Source: Tetrahymena elliotti 4EA (lineage: Eukaryota > Ciliophora > Oligohymenophorea > Hymenostomatida > Tetrahymenidae). From it: a stretch of 64,000 bases of DNA. The DNA is taken from contig JH720293.1 in NCBI GenBank assembly GCA_000231825.2, positions 1,612,001-1,676,000 on the forward strand. Reading direction: 5' to 3'. A model generated the notes under the pieces. The model worked only from the letters and a program-made list of their open reading frames with translations, was not told the DNA's origin and did no database searches. This document shows, one piece after another, positions 1 to 15,500 of the stretch. The translations under genes and the position numbers were made by a program. Every line of letters starts with the position of its first letter. Position 1 is the stretch's first letter.

Positions 1-1725
1 TATTATTTATATTTTAAATCACTATCTATTAGCTAAATAATTTTTTTCTATAACCTTAATCTGTAGCAAAAAAAGACAAATTAAAGTTAATTCTTAGAAA
101 TCTATAACTAAAAACTATTCATTTTTACCTCAAAACTTTAATCTTTAATCCTCATTTATCATTTCAATTTAAATAAGAATTTTTTGAGTAATTGGAAATT
201 TATTATTCCTTTAAACATCTTTTAGAATAGAAAAACAAATTATCTATATTATTTAATTGAGTACAATATATGAAAAAGCTTCTTAATAATGACGTCTTGC
301 ACCTCTCTAACATTTATTTAGTGAAAACTAAAAAAGAAAACTCATTTTTTAATCAACAGAATAATTGAATACAATTCATAATAAATTATGAATATTAAAT
401 CCATCATCAAATAATTAAATTTATATTTTCTTCTTTTTAATTTCGTTTTTTTTTAATATAATTTGTGATTTCTGTCCTCCCTTTTCTAATTAACCCATCA
501 GAATTTCCTAAATTTTTTATTTTCCCTAATTTGAACTTGCAATCAGTATAAATGAATTAAATTGATTTGCTAATCAAATTTTTCAAAGATATTAACCGAA
601 TAATGAGTAAACATTTCTTGTGTTTAGATTATATTATTGAATTTTTTACAATATCGAATTCTTAATTAACCTAAAAACATTTTTATATTACAACCATAAG
701 AAGTTAAGTAAATCTCTAAAATTATAAATGAAGAAAGTTTAAAAAATATATTCGCTAGTGTAATTTATCACATTTTCTTTACTTTAGATGGTTCTACATC
801 TTCAAAAAATCTCAAATTTTTATAATAATTAGAATTTAATTAAAATTAAAAGAAACTTATTTTAAATAAACCTCAAATTTATTTAGTAAATAAAACAAGT
901 CATTTTAAGGATCAAATATTAAATTAAAAACAATATAAAGCTAATTTAATTCTTTAGGAAATAATTATAGAATTTCTTAAAAGTGAAAACTAAAAAATAA
1001 TAAATAAGGATGAACAAAGTGGATGGATATCATGAAATATTTTATTTAATTAATATTAAAAATGAAATTAAAAATTTATTTTCTAATAATAAATTTGAAA
1101 TTTTTGCTCTGTAACCTTGTTTAAATTAATTGTTCCTTAAATATTCTTTATTTCTAAAATCTTAAGAAATTAATACACCTATTTTTTTGTTTACTTTTTT
1201 TATTTAATTAAACTAAGTATATGAATAATATTTTAATTGGGAAATAAATAAATATTCAAAGCTATTTTAAAACTATAATTTTTTAAGTTGATATTAAATA
1301 TTATGTTATTATCAATAAAACACAATAATTTAATTTCTTATTTAAAGTAATTTTTATTTTTATTAGATTTAAAAAAGTAATAATTTACCATAATAAATTA
1401 AATATAAAGAAACAATTAAAATATTTGTCTATAAGAATAATCTTTTTGTGGTTGTTTAGGTAGGATTAGAATTATTCTTAGAAAATTCAGATAATGGCAT
1501 TTAAGAAGATTAGAAGAAAAATGAGACTGAGTTTCTAGGTTTACAAAGTATTGGATATTAAAATGACGATAATAAGTACATTCTAAGTAATACGTAATAT
1601 TCTTTTTCTGATATATAAAGAGATTTGTTAATTTAAAGGATATTAAGTAAAAAAAAATTTATTTATTAAATTTACAAAAAATATCTCTAAATAATAAGTA
1701 ACATATTTATAATAAATAGCTTAAA
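1..1725. other. AT-rich spacer, no clear gene
   Basis: Very AT-rich sequence with many homopolymer runs. I see no gene that I can defend on either strand. A patch around 1455-1640 is slightly richer in G+C and reads open on the + strand in the ciliate code with a protein-like composition, but it has no ATG/TGA boundaries of its own (see findings). The last 100 bases are the presumed promoter and 5' UTR of the gene starting at 1726. Confidence 0.5.
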
Positions 1726-2894
1726 ATGCCATTCTTTAAGAAAAAAGAACCCAAGAAAACAAAAGAATAGCTAGAAAAAGAAGAAGAAGAGAAAAGAGCT
1801 GAAGAAGATAAAAAGATAGCAGAAAATGAGAAGCAAATTGAAGTCGCTTATCGCTTTTTGATGCAACCTGAAGTTTAAAAGTTTTCAGATATTAATAAAA
1901 GAGTTTTTTTGAGAAAAAGAGGTGATTATAATTATTCCTGATAAATGAGTTATTTAACAGTTTTTCATCAAATAGGTTTAACTACAGATTAAATAGATTA
2001 AGCTTTTAAAAGGAGAGATGAAAAGAAAGATAGTCCTCAAACCAATACTGAATAATAACAAAATGTTTAATAAGAATAAAAACCTAGTGAAGAAAATAAA
2101 TCTGTATTAGTTTATACTGAAAGTAAAAATTATTTAAAAGTTTGAACTATTATAAAATATTTTAATTGATAACTAGCTATAGAACAAAAGTTAGCCACAG
2201 CTTTAAAGAATGGATTCTTGAGTATCTAAAAATCAAATAGCACTGAGTTAAATCCCAAAATATTTGAATTAACAAATTTAAAAACCTTAGTTGCATCTTA
2301 AAATATGTTAAAAGAAATTCCTGATACAATAGGTAAATTAAATATCTTGATAGAATCAAAGAATAAATATTTTAAAAATATTAATAGGAAATTTAACAAA
2401 TTTAAGAATAGCTTAATTCTCTGAGTGTGGTTTGACAAGTGATATTATTAGTGATAAATTATTTAGTCTTCCTAACTTAGTAGAATTAAATCTTTGTAAA
2501 AATAAATTAACATCAATTCATTTGATTGTAAATCTCCCAGAACTTTAAAGATTAGATATTTCATATAACAATATTGTAGAATTACCAGAAGATGTAAATC
2601 TTTATTCTCAAAGAAAATAAATTTTAACAATACTTATTTATTTAGATTGAAAAGTGCTCAAAACTATCATTAATGAATGTCTAAAATAATTATATTAACT
2701 TTTTCCCTCATAACTTCACAAAGCTTACCAATTTGAAAAGAATTGTATAAATTATTTTAAAAGATTTTCCTATTTTTAACTTACTTTTATTTTATTTATA
2801 ATAGCTTATTTCGGGTAATTAGTTTGAAAAGGAAGCTGAAGATGCATTAAAATCAAGTGGAGTAGAAGGTTTATTTAAGTTTTTATCTTAGTGA
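1726..2894 (+). CDS. Pex14 N-domain-like / leucine-rich repeat fusion protein
   Basis: Predicted 297-aa protein from six exons (introns 1922-1975, 2123-2176, 2333-2387, 2594-2645, 2745-2804; all GT..AG). Residues 1-35 are a Lys/Glu-rich helix. Residues about 38-79 resemble the Pex14 N-terminal domain, the module that binds the peroxisomal import receptor Pex5: it has the RFL..PEVQ opening and the FLRKRGLTTDQIDQAF ending that corresponds to FL+.KGLT..EID.AF in PEX14. A Q-rich linker follows. From about residue 125 there are five to six leucine-rich repeats (LxxLxLxxNxL), with a LRRC57-like C-terminal cap ending in GNQFEKEAEDAL. No membrane segment is visible, unlike true Pex14. The first ATG is used, and joining the exons gives an uninterrupted frame in which the LRR spacing is preserved across the intron junctions. 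Function is unknown: it could be a divergent Pex5-docking factor or a protein that borrowed the fold. Confidence 0.8.
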
Positions 2895-3885
2895 AAGCAT
2901 CTATAGACAAAATAACTTTTAAAATGACTTAAAAAATAGTTTAAATTCAATTAAATTTAATAAAATTTTCTGAATTCCAAGATAAAAAATAAATTTTTAG
3001 TAAAATTTTATATTTGTATGATTGTCCTGTTTTAGAGTCTTCAGTAGATTTATTTTTCAATTAATTTTGTCTAAATACGATCCATATTCAGTAAAAAAAA
3101 TATAATTTTTATGATTATGTTGGTTGCTTTAGAGCAGTTAGTAAATTTCTAATTTAATTCAAAATACTTATTTTGCTTACTATGATTATATTCAATAAAG
3201 AAAATGTAATTTTATATTTGTATGATTATGTTGTTTAAGAGTATTAGTAGATTTATGATTTAATTGAAAATATGTTTTTTTCTAATATCCTTTCTAAAAT
3301 ATCATTTTTATTTGTAAAAACTATTACATAAACCAATAATAAATCAAAAAGAAAATCTAATTTAGTATTTATATGATAAAATTGTTTAAATTCATGAGTA
3401 GATTTATATTTGAATTGAAAATATGCATTTTTTCTGAATATGATCAATATTCAAAAATTAATTTAGAGCTATTTTTAGATTTATTAAATATCATCATACT
3501 ATGAATTTACAGATGTTAATTGATAAAGAAGTTATTTAAAATCATTTGTTATTACGTGTAATGAAATCTTGTATTTATTTTAAGATTTTTAGTTACTTGA
3601 CAAAGAGATTATGTAAAAAAATTTGATTAATAAATTGAAAATTCTTCTAATTTGTCAATAACTTTAGAAAGAGTTTGAAGAACTAACAAAAAAAAGTATT
3701 GTAAATAATTGTTAAAGTAATAACTAGTTCAAAAGATATTATTAAAAATTTAAATCACTAAAATAAATAAGTAGAAAAAAACTAATTAATTTAAATAAAA
3801 TAAGAATAAATTATTTGAAAAGAAGAAAACACACATTTTAAAATCATTATAAAAGAAGTACATTTTTAAAAAACCTAAGGTTCAT
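2895..3885. other. Spacer with degenerate tandem repeats
   Basis: No gene seen. The middle part holds the degenerate tandem repeat listed separately. The remainder is AT-rich spacer, including the presumed 3' UTR of the upstream gene and the promoter of the gene at 3886. Confidence 0.5.
3000..3460. repeat. Degenerate tandem repeat, about four copies of 90-150 bp
   Basis: Four imperfect copies follow each other, starting near 3000, 3091, 3196 and 3345. Each has the order: GTAAA..ATATTT, then TATGATTATGTTGTTTAAGA-like, then AGTAGATTTAT, then TTTAATTGAAAATA-like, then TCAATATTCA. Copy lengths differ because of indels. The repeat is non-coding and I know no family for it. Confidence 0.55.
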
Positions 3886-4870
3886 ATGACAAAGCTTTTG
3901 ATTTTAATTACCTTAGCGGTAGTAGGTACTTTAGCTTCATAAAAACTAGATTTTCCCTTTACTATATACAACAATGAAATTCCATTTGAAGTCAGATAGT
4001 AAATGAAAAATATCACAAATAGTTAAAATTGCACATCACATTCTCCTATACATAAATTTAAATATAACGTTACCAAAGTCAACGATGTTAAATACGCTGA
4101 CTTTTGTACAGACTACTCTTAGAGAACATGCTGTACAAACGATAACCTAAATACTCTAAGATTATAGTAAATATATTTTTTCTTTTGCTAAGTTTAAGTA
4201 ATAAATATTAAATTAATTTATAAATAGGTTTTACAGATAGGTTTATAATAATTAAGACTTAAGTTTAGATTGCTAATAGGCATTATAAAGACTTATATGT
4301 TATGATTGTGATGGAGATGTAGGATTAGGTCTTAGAAAGGGTATGTGTGTTTCTTAATGTGAATTACTCTATGAATAATGCAAAAACGATTATTTTATTA
4401 TAGATTAAAATACATAATTGCTTAAGGTTTGCACTCGTTAAGATATTTTATGCTCTAAATTACATAATATAGTATCCCAAAAGACTGAATTTTGTAAATT
4501 GTTAGGTCATGAAATTAATGAAAATCAAGATTATGATGAGTGGTTTTACTAATTTTATGCAGATGACTCAGAATCATTTTAAATGAATTTCAAACCTGTC
4601 TGTTGGAACTTTTTACCAAGCTCATATATTTTTGGTCCAGCTTTAACTCCTTTTAATGAATAAAGTAAAACTAAAAAAGGTGACAATCCTTTCAAAAACC
4701 CTTTTGAAAAATTCACTTAAAAGTACTCAACAATTATACAGATACTAGCTATATTTTTAGCTATCATAATTATTGTTTCAGTAGTTTTTTGCTGCTACAT
4801 ATTTATGAACTCAAGAAGTGTAGAAAAAGGAAGAAGAATTGGAGGATCAAAAAAGAATCATCGTGATTGA
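3886..4870 (+). CDS. Type I membrane protein with folate-receptor-like Cys-rich ectodomain
   Basis: 307 aa, one intron (4167-4227). The N-terminus is a signal peptide (MTKLLILITLAVVGTLAS). The ectodomain is Cys-rich: a RTCC pair, then LICYDCDGDVG, then GMCVSQCELLYEQC, then CTRQDILC and a late PVCW. This is the cysteine order of the folate receptor / riboflavin-binding protein / HHIP N-domain family (..CC...C...L..L.C..C...G....C...C......C). A single hydrophobic helix spans about residues 261-283 and includes a CC pair at its cytosolic end; a short Lys/Arg-rich tail follows. Unlike vertebrate folate receptors it is predicted to be transmembrane rather than GPI-anchored. Assignment rests on the cysteine pattern alone, so ligand and role are open. 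The next gene also encodes a secreted-side Cys-rich membrane protein, but of a different family. Confidence 0.75.
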
Positions 4871-5334
4871 AAAAGTTAAAAATCATAAATTAATTTTAGC
4901 AGCATTTAGTATTTTTTATTTTTAATTTGCTATTTTTAGCTTTTGTATTGAAATTATGATTTTATTTTTCCCAAATAAAAAAGGATTAAAAATAACTTCT
5001 ATTCCTCTTTAAATAATATTTCAAACCTAAATAAATATTTTCATTCAATTCAATACTTAAACTATAATTTAATATACACACTTCAGGTATTTTCAAATCA
5101 TCATATCAAATTTATTTTATGTTTTTGGAATATTTTAGTTGTTAATAATTGTATTTTGATGCTTAATATTGTAAAGATAAAAGTTTAAGAAGTAGATGCT
5201 GTTATTTTTTAATTTAATAAACATGTAAATAATGATTATTTTTTACACTAATGACTTTGATTAGGTTTTTTTTGATAAATTAATTAAGCAAAAGTAAAAT
5301 TTTATAAAATAAATAACAAAATAACTAATGTCAA
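4871..5334. other. Intergenic spacer
   Basis: AT-rich, with T-rich tracts after the TGA of the upstream gene and a purine-rich stretch just before the ATG at 5335. Nothing else recognised. Confidence 0.5.
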
Positions 5335-7180
5335 ATGAAAAAATTTGTTATTTTTATATTTTGTTTATCTACTTCGCTTTAGTCAGATATTAAATGCAAA
5401 GATAATTGTTTATTATGTAGAAATGATGAGTAATCACTTATTTAAATATGTTAAAAGTGTGAAAAAGATTACATTTTAGTATCAGATTAGTAAACTTGTG
5501 TAAAAGAATGCCCCATTAATTACTATCTAGATACTGAATAAAATTTATGCTCAAGATGCCATTAATCATGTAAAAATTGTACAGGAAACAACTATACGCA
5601 GTGCCTTGATTGCGAGGAAAGCAGATAGTTCTTTAGATCAAAATATCCTGATTAAGGATTTTGCTATTGCTAAAATGAAATTTATTCTCATTTGTGTCCT
5701 GAAGGTTTATACATTAATTATAAATTAAGTTTAAAAGATTTTATTTTAATCTCATTTTTAAAATGAAAATTAAATAGATAAAGAAGATTTTTCCAAAAAC
5801 TATTTATTGTTTTCAGTATTGACTATACTATTTTTGGCTTTTCTTTTAAGCATTTTATAATAGAGTATTAATTATTTCATTATTACTGCAGTGTTTTTCT
5901 AAGATATTGGTGCGTTATCTCTCATAAATACTACTTATCCTCTAAATCTGCAGGAGTTTTTTTCATAATTAAGCAAAGTGATATTTAACTAGGGCAAGTT
6001 TATACCTTAAATAATAAAAAAAAATGTTAATGAATTAAATAGCTATTTAGTTTTTTATGGAAATCCTAAATATATTTTTATGAAAGATTTTGGGTCTTTG
6101 TTTTTGCTAAACATACTTAATTACTTGGGATTACTGATCTTATTTTTTGCTTTAAAAAGGATTATGTGCTGCAAAAATATATTAACCAAATATCTTAAGT
6201 TAAAAAATGAAAGTGAGATGATGATGATTTTCTAACTCCTTTAAGGAAATATCACTCTGCTTTTTGGGATACATGAAATTGTAAACTTTAGATTTCAATT
6301 TAGGAATCATTTATTTATAGAAATAATCAATAAAGTATTTTTAGTCAGTTTTTTTTATAGTAACGTTATTTGGAATAGCAGATTACTCTCAAGTTCATAA
6401 AATTAAGCTATTTAGCAAGATAGTAAAGTTAATAGTAATTATAAAAATCAAAATTAAGAATATAGATTGTAATAAAGTATGATTGTTACTTAAATATTGA
6501 ATTCTATCATCATAAATATGCTCTTTTTCTACCCAAGTATTTAAATATCTTTATTTTTGTTAGGAAGCATTTGCTCTATGATATTTAGCTTAAGTTATTT
6601 TTTAAAAAGAGAATTTGTATAAAGCTACTATTTCTATCATTAGATTGTCAAAATTATAATCGCTTCAATGGTTTTTTATATTGTTAGCCTTTCTGCTTTT
6701 AATGATAGCCATCCTTCATTAGTAAAAATTTTAAATATTTAAATTGCTTTGAAATTAATATTTGAGATATCTCCAATAATACTTTCAATAATAGTGCTTT
6801 ATTTCTTCATAAAAAAACTCTATCCGAAGTAAAAATATAAAGAAACTTAAAAAGAAAATAAAAAAGAGTAAAAAAGAGATAGTATAAGACCTTTAAATCA
6901 AATAGATCCACCTATTTCTAATAAATTCTCAGGTAGATTATCAGTAAAAGATAGGTTTCTTTCAACCACGTTTAATATGGCAAGCACTTTGAAATAATTA
7001 AATCATCCTTAGACAATTGATGAAGATATCTATAATAAAAAACAATAAAATATTGAATTCTTATTTGAGAAAACATTCAAGCAAATCAATACTTAAAATA
7101 GTATGAATATTTATCATGGTAAAAATAGTTCAGTAGCTCCTTTAAGTGAAATTAATTTAAAAGAACATGCTCATTTATGA
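5335..7180 (+). CDS. Multi-pass membrane protein with furin-like Cys-rich ectodomain
   Basis: 590 aa, one intron (5705-5777, 73 nt). Signal peptide MKKFVIFIFCLSTSLQS, then about 105 residues with regularly spaced CxxC pairs (NCLLC, ICQKC, CPINYYL, CSRCHQSCKNC, CLDC, FCYC) typical of furin-like / growth-factor-receptor Cys-rich repeats. From about residue 135 come roughly seven hydrophobic helices separated by short loops. The last 120 residues are hydrophilic, charged and Q/N-rich, so cytosolic. This architecture (Cys-rich ectodomain plus multi-TM core) is common in large surface-protein families of ciliates; function is not known. An ATG eight bases upstream (5328) is in another frame and closes early, so 5335 is the start. 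Confidence 0.8.
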
Positions 7181-7743
7181 GTTTAATATTTGAAATAATA
7201 AAATAAATTTATGTAGTGAATATGTGGGGTCTTAAGTTTAAAGACTACCTTTGTTCGATTATTCATATTTAGTTATTGATATCCTTATTAATCTAATATA
7301 TAAATTAATTAGCATTTTGATAAGAAAAAAAAATTTTAATAAGTAGTTGAAACAATACAAAGGATGACGATAATTTTAGTTTGAAATAATAATGAAATTT
7401 TATTGAAAATGAATATAAATTACTACCTATTTATTTATTGATTTTTTTATTAATTTTTATGAAATCTTTAAATTAGTTAGTTAATATCAATCAAAACTTG
7501 CTTGTTTTTTTATCAATAAATAAGTATAGTTGATAAAATCATACACAAATAAGAAATACAAACGAAATAAGAAATTAAGAAGATTAAAATAAAGAGTAAG
7601 TAGTATTAAGAAACCAAGTAGAGTATCAAGATAGATAATAGAAGCAAAAGGTCATCAAAGTGTGAAATAGAACTTGATAAATAATTTATTGTATTTACTT
7701 ATCTCAAGAAGAAATAGCATAGCATACTCTTTAGTACAGCAAA
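7181..7743. other. Intergenic spacer
   Basis: AT-rich spacer. Purine-rich (A/G) sequence between about 7550 and 7650 lies upstream of the kinase start and may be 5' UTR. No gene seen. Confidence 0.5.
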
Positions 7744-11720
<3,977 letters not shown>

Positions 11721-12555
11721 TTGATTAAATAAACCAACAAACCACTCACTCACTCATTCCATAAATCCCATAAATGCATATATTATTTTATAAATATATT
11801 AATTTTTCTATTCTATCATAATCTTTTAAATACAAAATAATTTACAGCCTCTAATAATTAATTCATATCTAATCTAAGTTTAAAAATTGTTTTGATATTA
11901 AATTTGACTCAAATTTATAAATCTATGTGCGTAAAATGCTTTTAAAAAAATAATACATAACTCAAAGTTTATATTTTTCATTGCAATTTATTGTTTCATC
12001 TATTTTTATGGCTCTATTTAATGTATTTTAATTTTTATTCAATCAAGTTAGGATTTTTAGAGTGTTTTGAAGAAATTTGATTTTTATTTAAATCAGTCAA
12101 TACACTTAAAAGATGGGCAAAAGATGGGTAGGATTAATAATTTACTCATAATTACTGAATAGCAAAATTAAAACTAATATTCATTTTTCATTAACCAGCA
12201 ATATTTTAATAATATTTTTATGAAAATAATTAATTTATATTCATTCCATAGGTATCTTTATATTTTAAAATAAAACAGATCAAAGTAAAAATTATGTATT
12301 TATTAGATAGTTTTTAGTTAAAGATAATTATAAAAATAAATAAATAAATTTATTTTAGTTATATAAAACAAATAATTTTAATCAGTTTAGTAGATTTAGT
12401 ATGAGGTTAGACTGCAAAATTTTATTTTTGCAGATTTATTTGTGAATTTTGTTAATTTAAATTGAATTAGATTTTTATTTGTTTAAGAAAAAATTATTTA
12501 AAACAATTATTTTGAAATAGTTTTATCTTTGAAATAAATTTGTTTAAGATTTCTT
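11721..12555. other. Spacer between convergent genes
   Basis: Contains the 3' UTRs of the convergent MAPK15-like (+) and hybrid histidine kinase (-) genes. Short CACTCACTCATTCC-like repeat near 11745. No gene seen. Confidence 0.5.
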
Positions 12556-15500
12556 TCATTTTAGTATATGTTTTATAAAGGCCTTGTCTAATTTTACTGT
12601 TTAAACAGGTTTTTCAATGTAATCTGTCATTCCAACTTTTTTAGATTAGTCTTTATATTGCTAATCACCAAAAGCACTGACAGCAATAATAGGAACATGA
12701 CTAGCATTTTTATTTGATAAAAACTTCCTTATTTCTTTAGTTGCTTCGAAGCCATCCATAATTGGCATCTGTATGTCCATAAAAATTATGTGATATGTAT
12801 CATTTTATTTTTCAAATTTTTCTTTTACTTTATTTACAGCTTCTTAGCCATCATGGGCTAAGTCTACTTTCAATTAATATCTCTTCAATAAATTTTATAG
12901 CATTAATAAATTAAATTGTATATCATCTACTATTAATATTTAGCCAAGTTCATTGCCGAAATATTGATCTTTTAGAGAAATATTATATTTTATATATTCC
13001 TCTAGTGTTAATTGCTAATCAATATTAAGCATAGAAACTTGGTTATTTAACAATGGTGATGGTGGGGGTTACAAATTTAATACTTAATTAGTAGACTAAG
13101 ACATTAACCCATTTTACTATGATCCTGCATTCTTTAATATAGATGTTTCTTCACCCATTAAGTGTGATAGAGAAGGAATTTTATTTAAAGTTATATTGAC
13201 ATAATTCTTTGATTAATTTATAGTACTGATTTCTCTAGTTTAATCAGCATGATTTACTAAGCTTGGATAATTATCAAGCATCTTTTAGCTTTAATAATTA
13301 TCCTCTTAATTTTTTACTTCCAAATCCTACAATGCATTGACTAAATCATTTTAAAAGTATTTATTAAATTAATGAGTTTGTGGTTTCTTTTACAATTTTA
13401 AATAAATTTCAGAATTAATATAGTCTTCTTCTTCATAAATATTTTCAGATTAACAATAACTTTGTTGGCTAATCTTATTTTTCTTTTTCTAAGCTTTTTA
13501 AAAATGACTACTTTTTCTAGACTTATAATGTCCTTCTTAATTTCCTTCCTCATCATTTTCATCGTCATCATCATCCTCATCTTCATCATTCTCTTAGTCA
13601 AAATCTTCTGGGATATCTTATTAACTGATTAAAATAAAATAATATTTGATTCATTTCAAATTAACTATTGTGATTTAATTACTGCTTGTGTGTATATTTA
13701 GTATTAGTAAACGTCTATGATCTATCTTAATCTTCAAAACGTGAAAGAGATTCTGTTTCTCCTTTTTTGTATAAACTTTACCCATATTTGTATTAGTATT
13801 CATCATATATTTCGCTTTCTCTATTACTGTTTTCTATTACTTAGCTATCTTAATTTTTCAAAATAAAGCTGAAAGTTGATCCTTTTTTTTCTTCAGATTT
13901 AACTTGTATTGGCTGGTTCTTATATTCTTCTGTAGTTAGCCCTTAAGCTAATTTGTAGCTTATGGATAGACCAATACCTGAAATATTCATATAAATATTA
14001 GCTTTCTTATATTTATTGCATATAAATAATTATTTAATTTACCTATTCCTTATGTGGTTTGAAGCCTTGCATTAAACATATCTGATTTATTATAGAATTT
14101 AAATATTTCTGGTAACTTCTTTTAGGGTATTCCTATACCTAAATAAATTTTTAATAAAATTATTTCTCACAGTTTTAAATTAAAAAACTCTTACCATTAT
14201 CTTCAACGCTAACTTTTGCATGATTGTTTTGAGATTATTCTGCTCTAATTGTAATTTTTCCATTTCTTTGAGTAAATTTTAATGAATTTGTCAAAAAATT
14301 TACAACTATCGACCTCACTCTATTTTCATCAGAAAGAATCATTTCATCTAAGTTTGGGTCATAAAATAAATTTATTTCAATAAATTTAAGCTAGCTTTAA
14401 TATTTAATTATATCTATGCAGCTTTAAAGAACCATTTTTAAGTTGAATTTAGAAAACTCAAATTTAAAATTATCCACCAATTCAAATGTTCCAAGATCTA
14501 TTAAATCTCTAATCATATACAGTAGTAACTAGTTACTTTGCTGGGCAGGTTCAATAGATTCTCTAATTTTTTGAGATATTTCTTAATTCTCAAAGTTTTC
14601 ATTATTGATTAAATTAAGTATATCATCTAGCATTCCCATACTGCAGTTGAGAGGAGTTTTTAGTTCATGTGATATAGAGCTAAGCATTTTAACTTTGTAG
14701 TTATTTAATTCTTCTAGACGCTTAATATATACCTCTTATGTTATATCTTCTAGGAATACAAGAATAATAGCTGTTGAATTAGGATAATTCGAATTAAGTT
14801 GATGACTAGTCTCTTTTTCACTTTAAACTGACTTCTAAACTGACTGATTCAGATTTTAATTATTTTGTTAGTTAGACTTTTAAGTCATAAAAAGCTTAGC
14901 TTCACATTATATAAAAGTTATTTCTATTAGCCTTTCTTTTACTTAAACTCTAATACTTAAAGAATTTTATGCTATTTCACTATTATTTTTTAGAGAGGCA
15001 TTATACTAGCTAGAGATATTTTAGCGAAAGGTACTTGGATTATTATACAAGCTATTTTAAAAATAATCTATACTTTGCTTATGCATTTTAGCTCCTGAAC
15101 CTCCACCTCCACTTTCCTGATTTTTTTAACTGCTTTATAAACTAAAAACATTATTGAACCCGTCTTTCTGATTTCTTTAAGCAGAAGATTTTTAGGATGA
15201 AAATAAATTATTAGTTCCAAAATTGAGAGGATTATCTTATTAATCTTCATTTTTATGAGGATTTTATATGTTTACTCCTTAGCCCATTTATCTTTGATAA
15301 AAACTCTATTGCAAATCTAAGAAATCAGGAGTTTTTAACTTCATTACACAATCTTTAAGAAGAACTGAAATAACTTCCATAACAGATAAATTCTCAAATT
15401 TTTTTTAATTTTGTTGAATGCTTTACTGTATATATCTAAAAGGATGGTCTTTTTATGGTTTTTAAGTCCCTGTATCTTTAGGATCATTATCTCTAATTTA

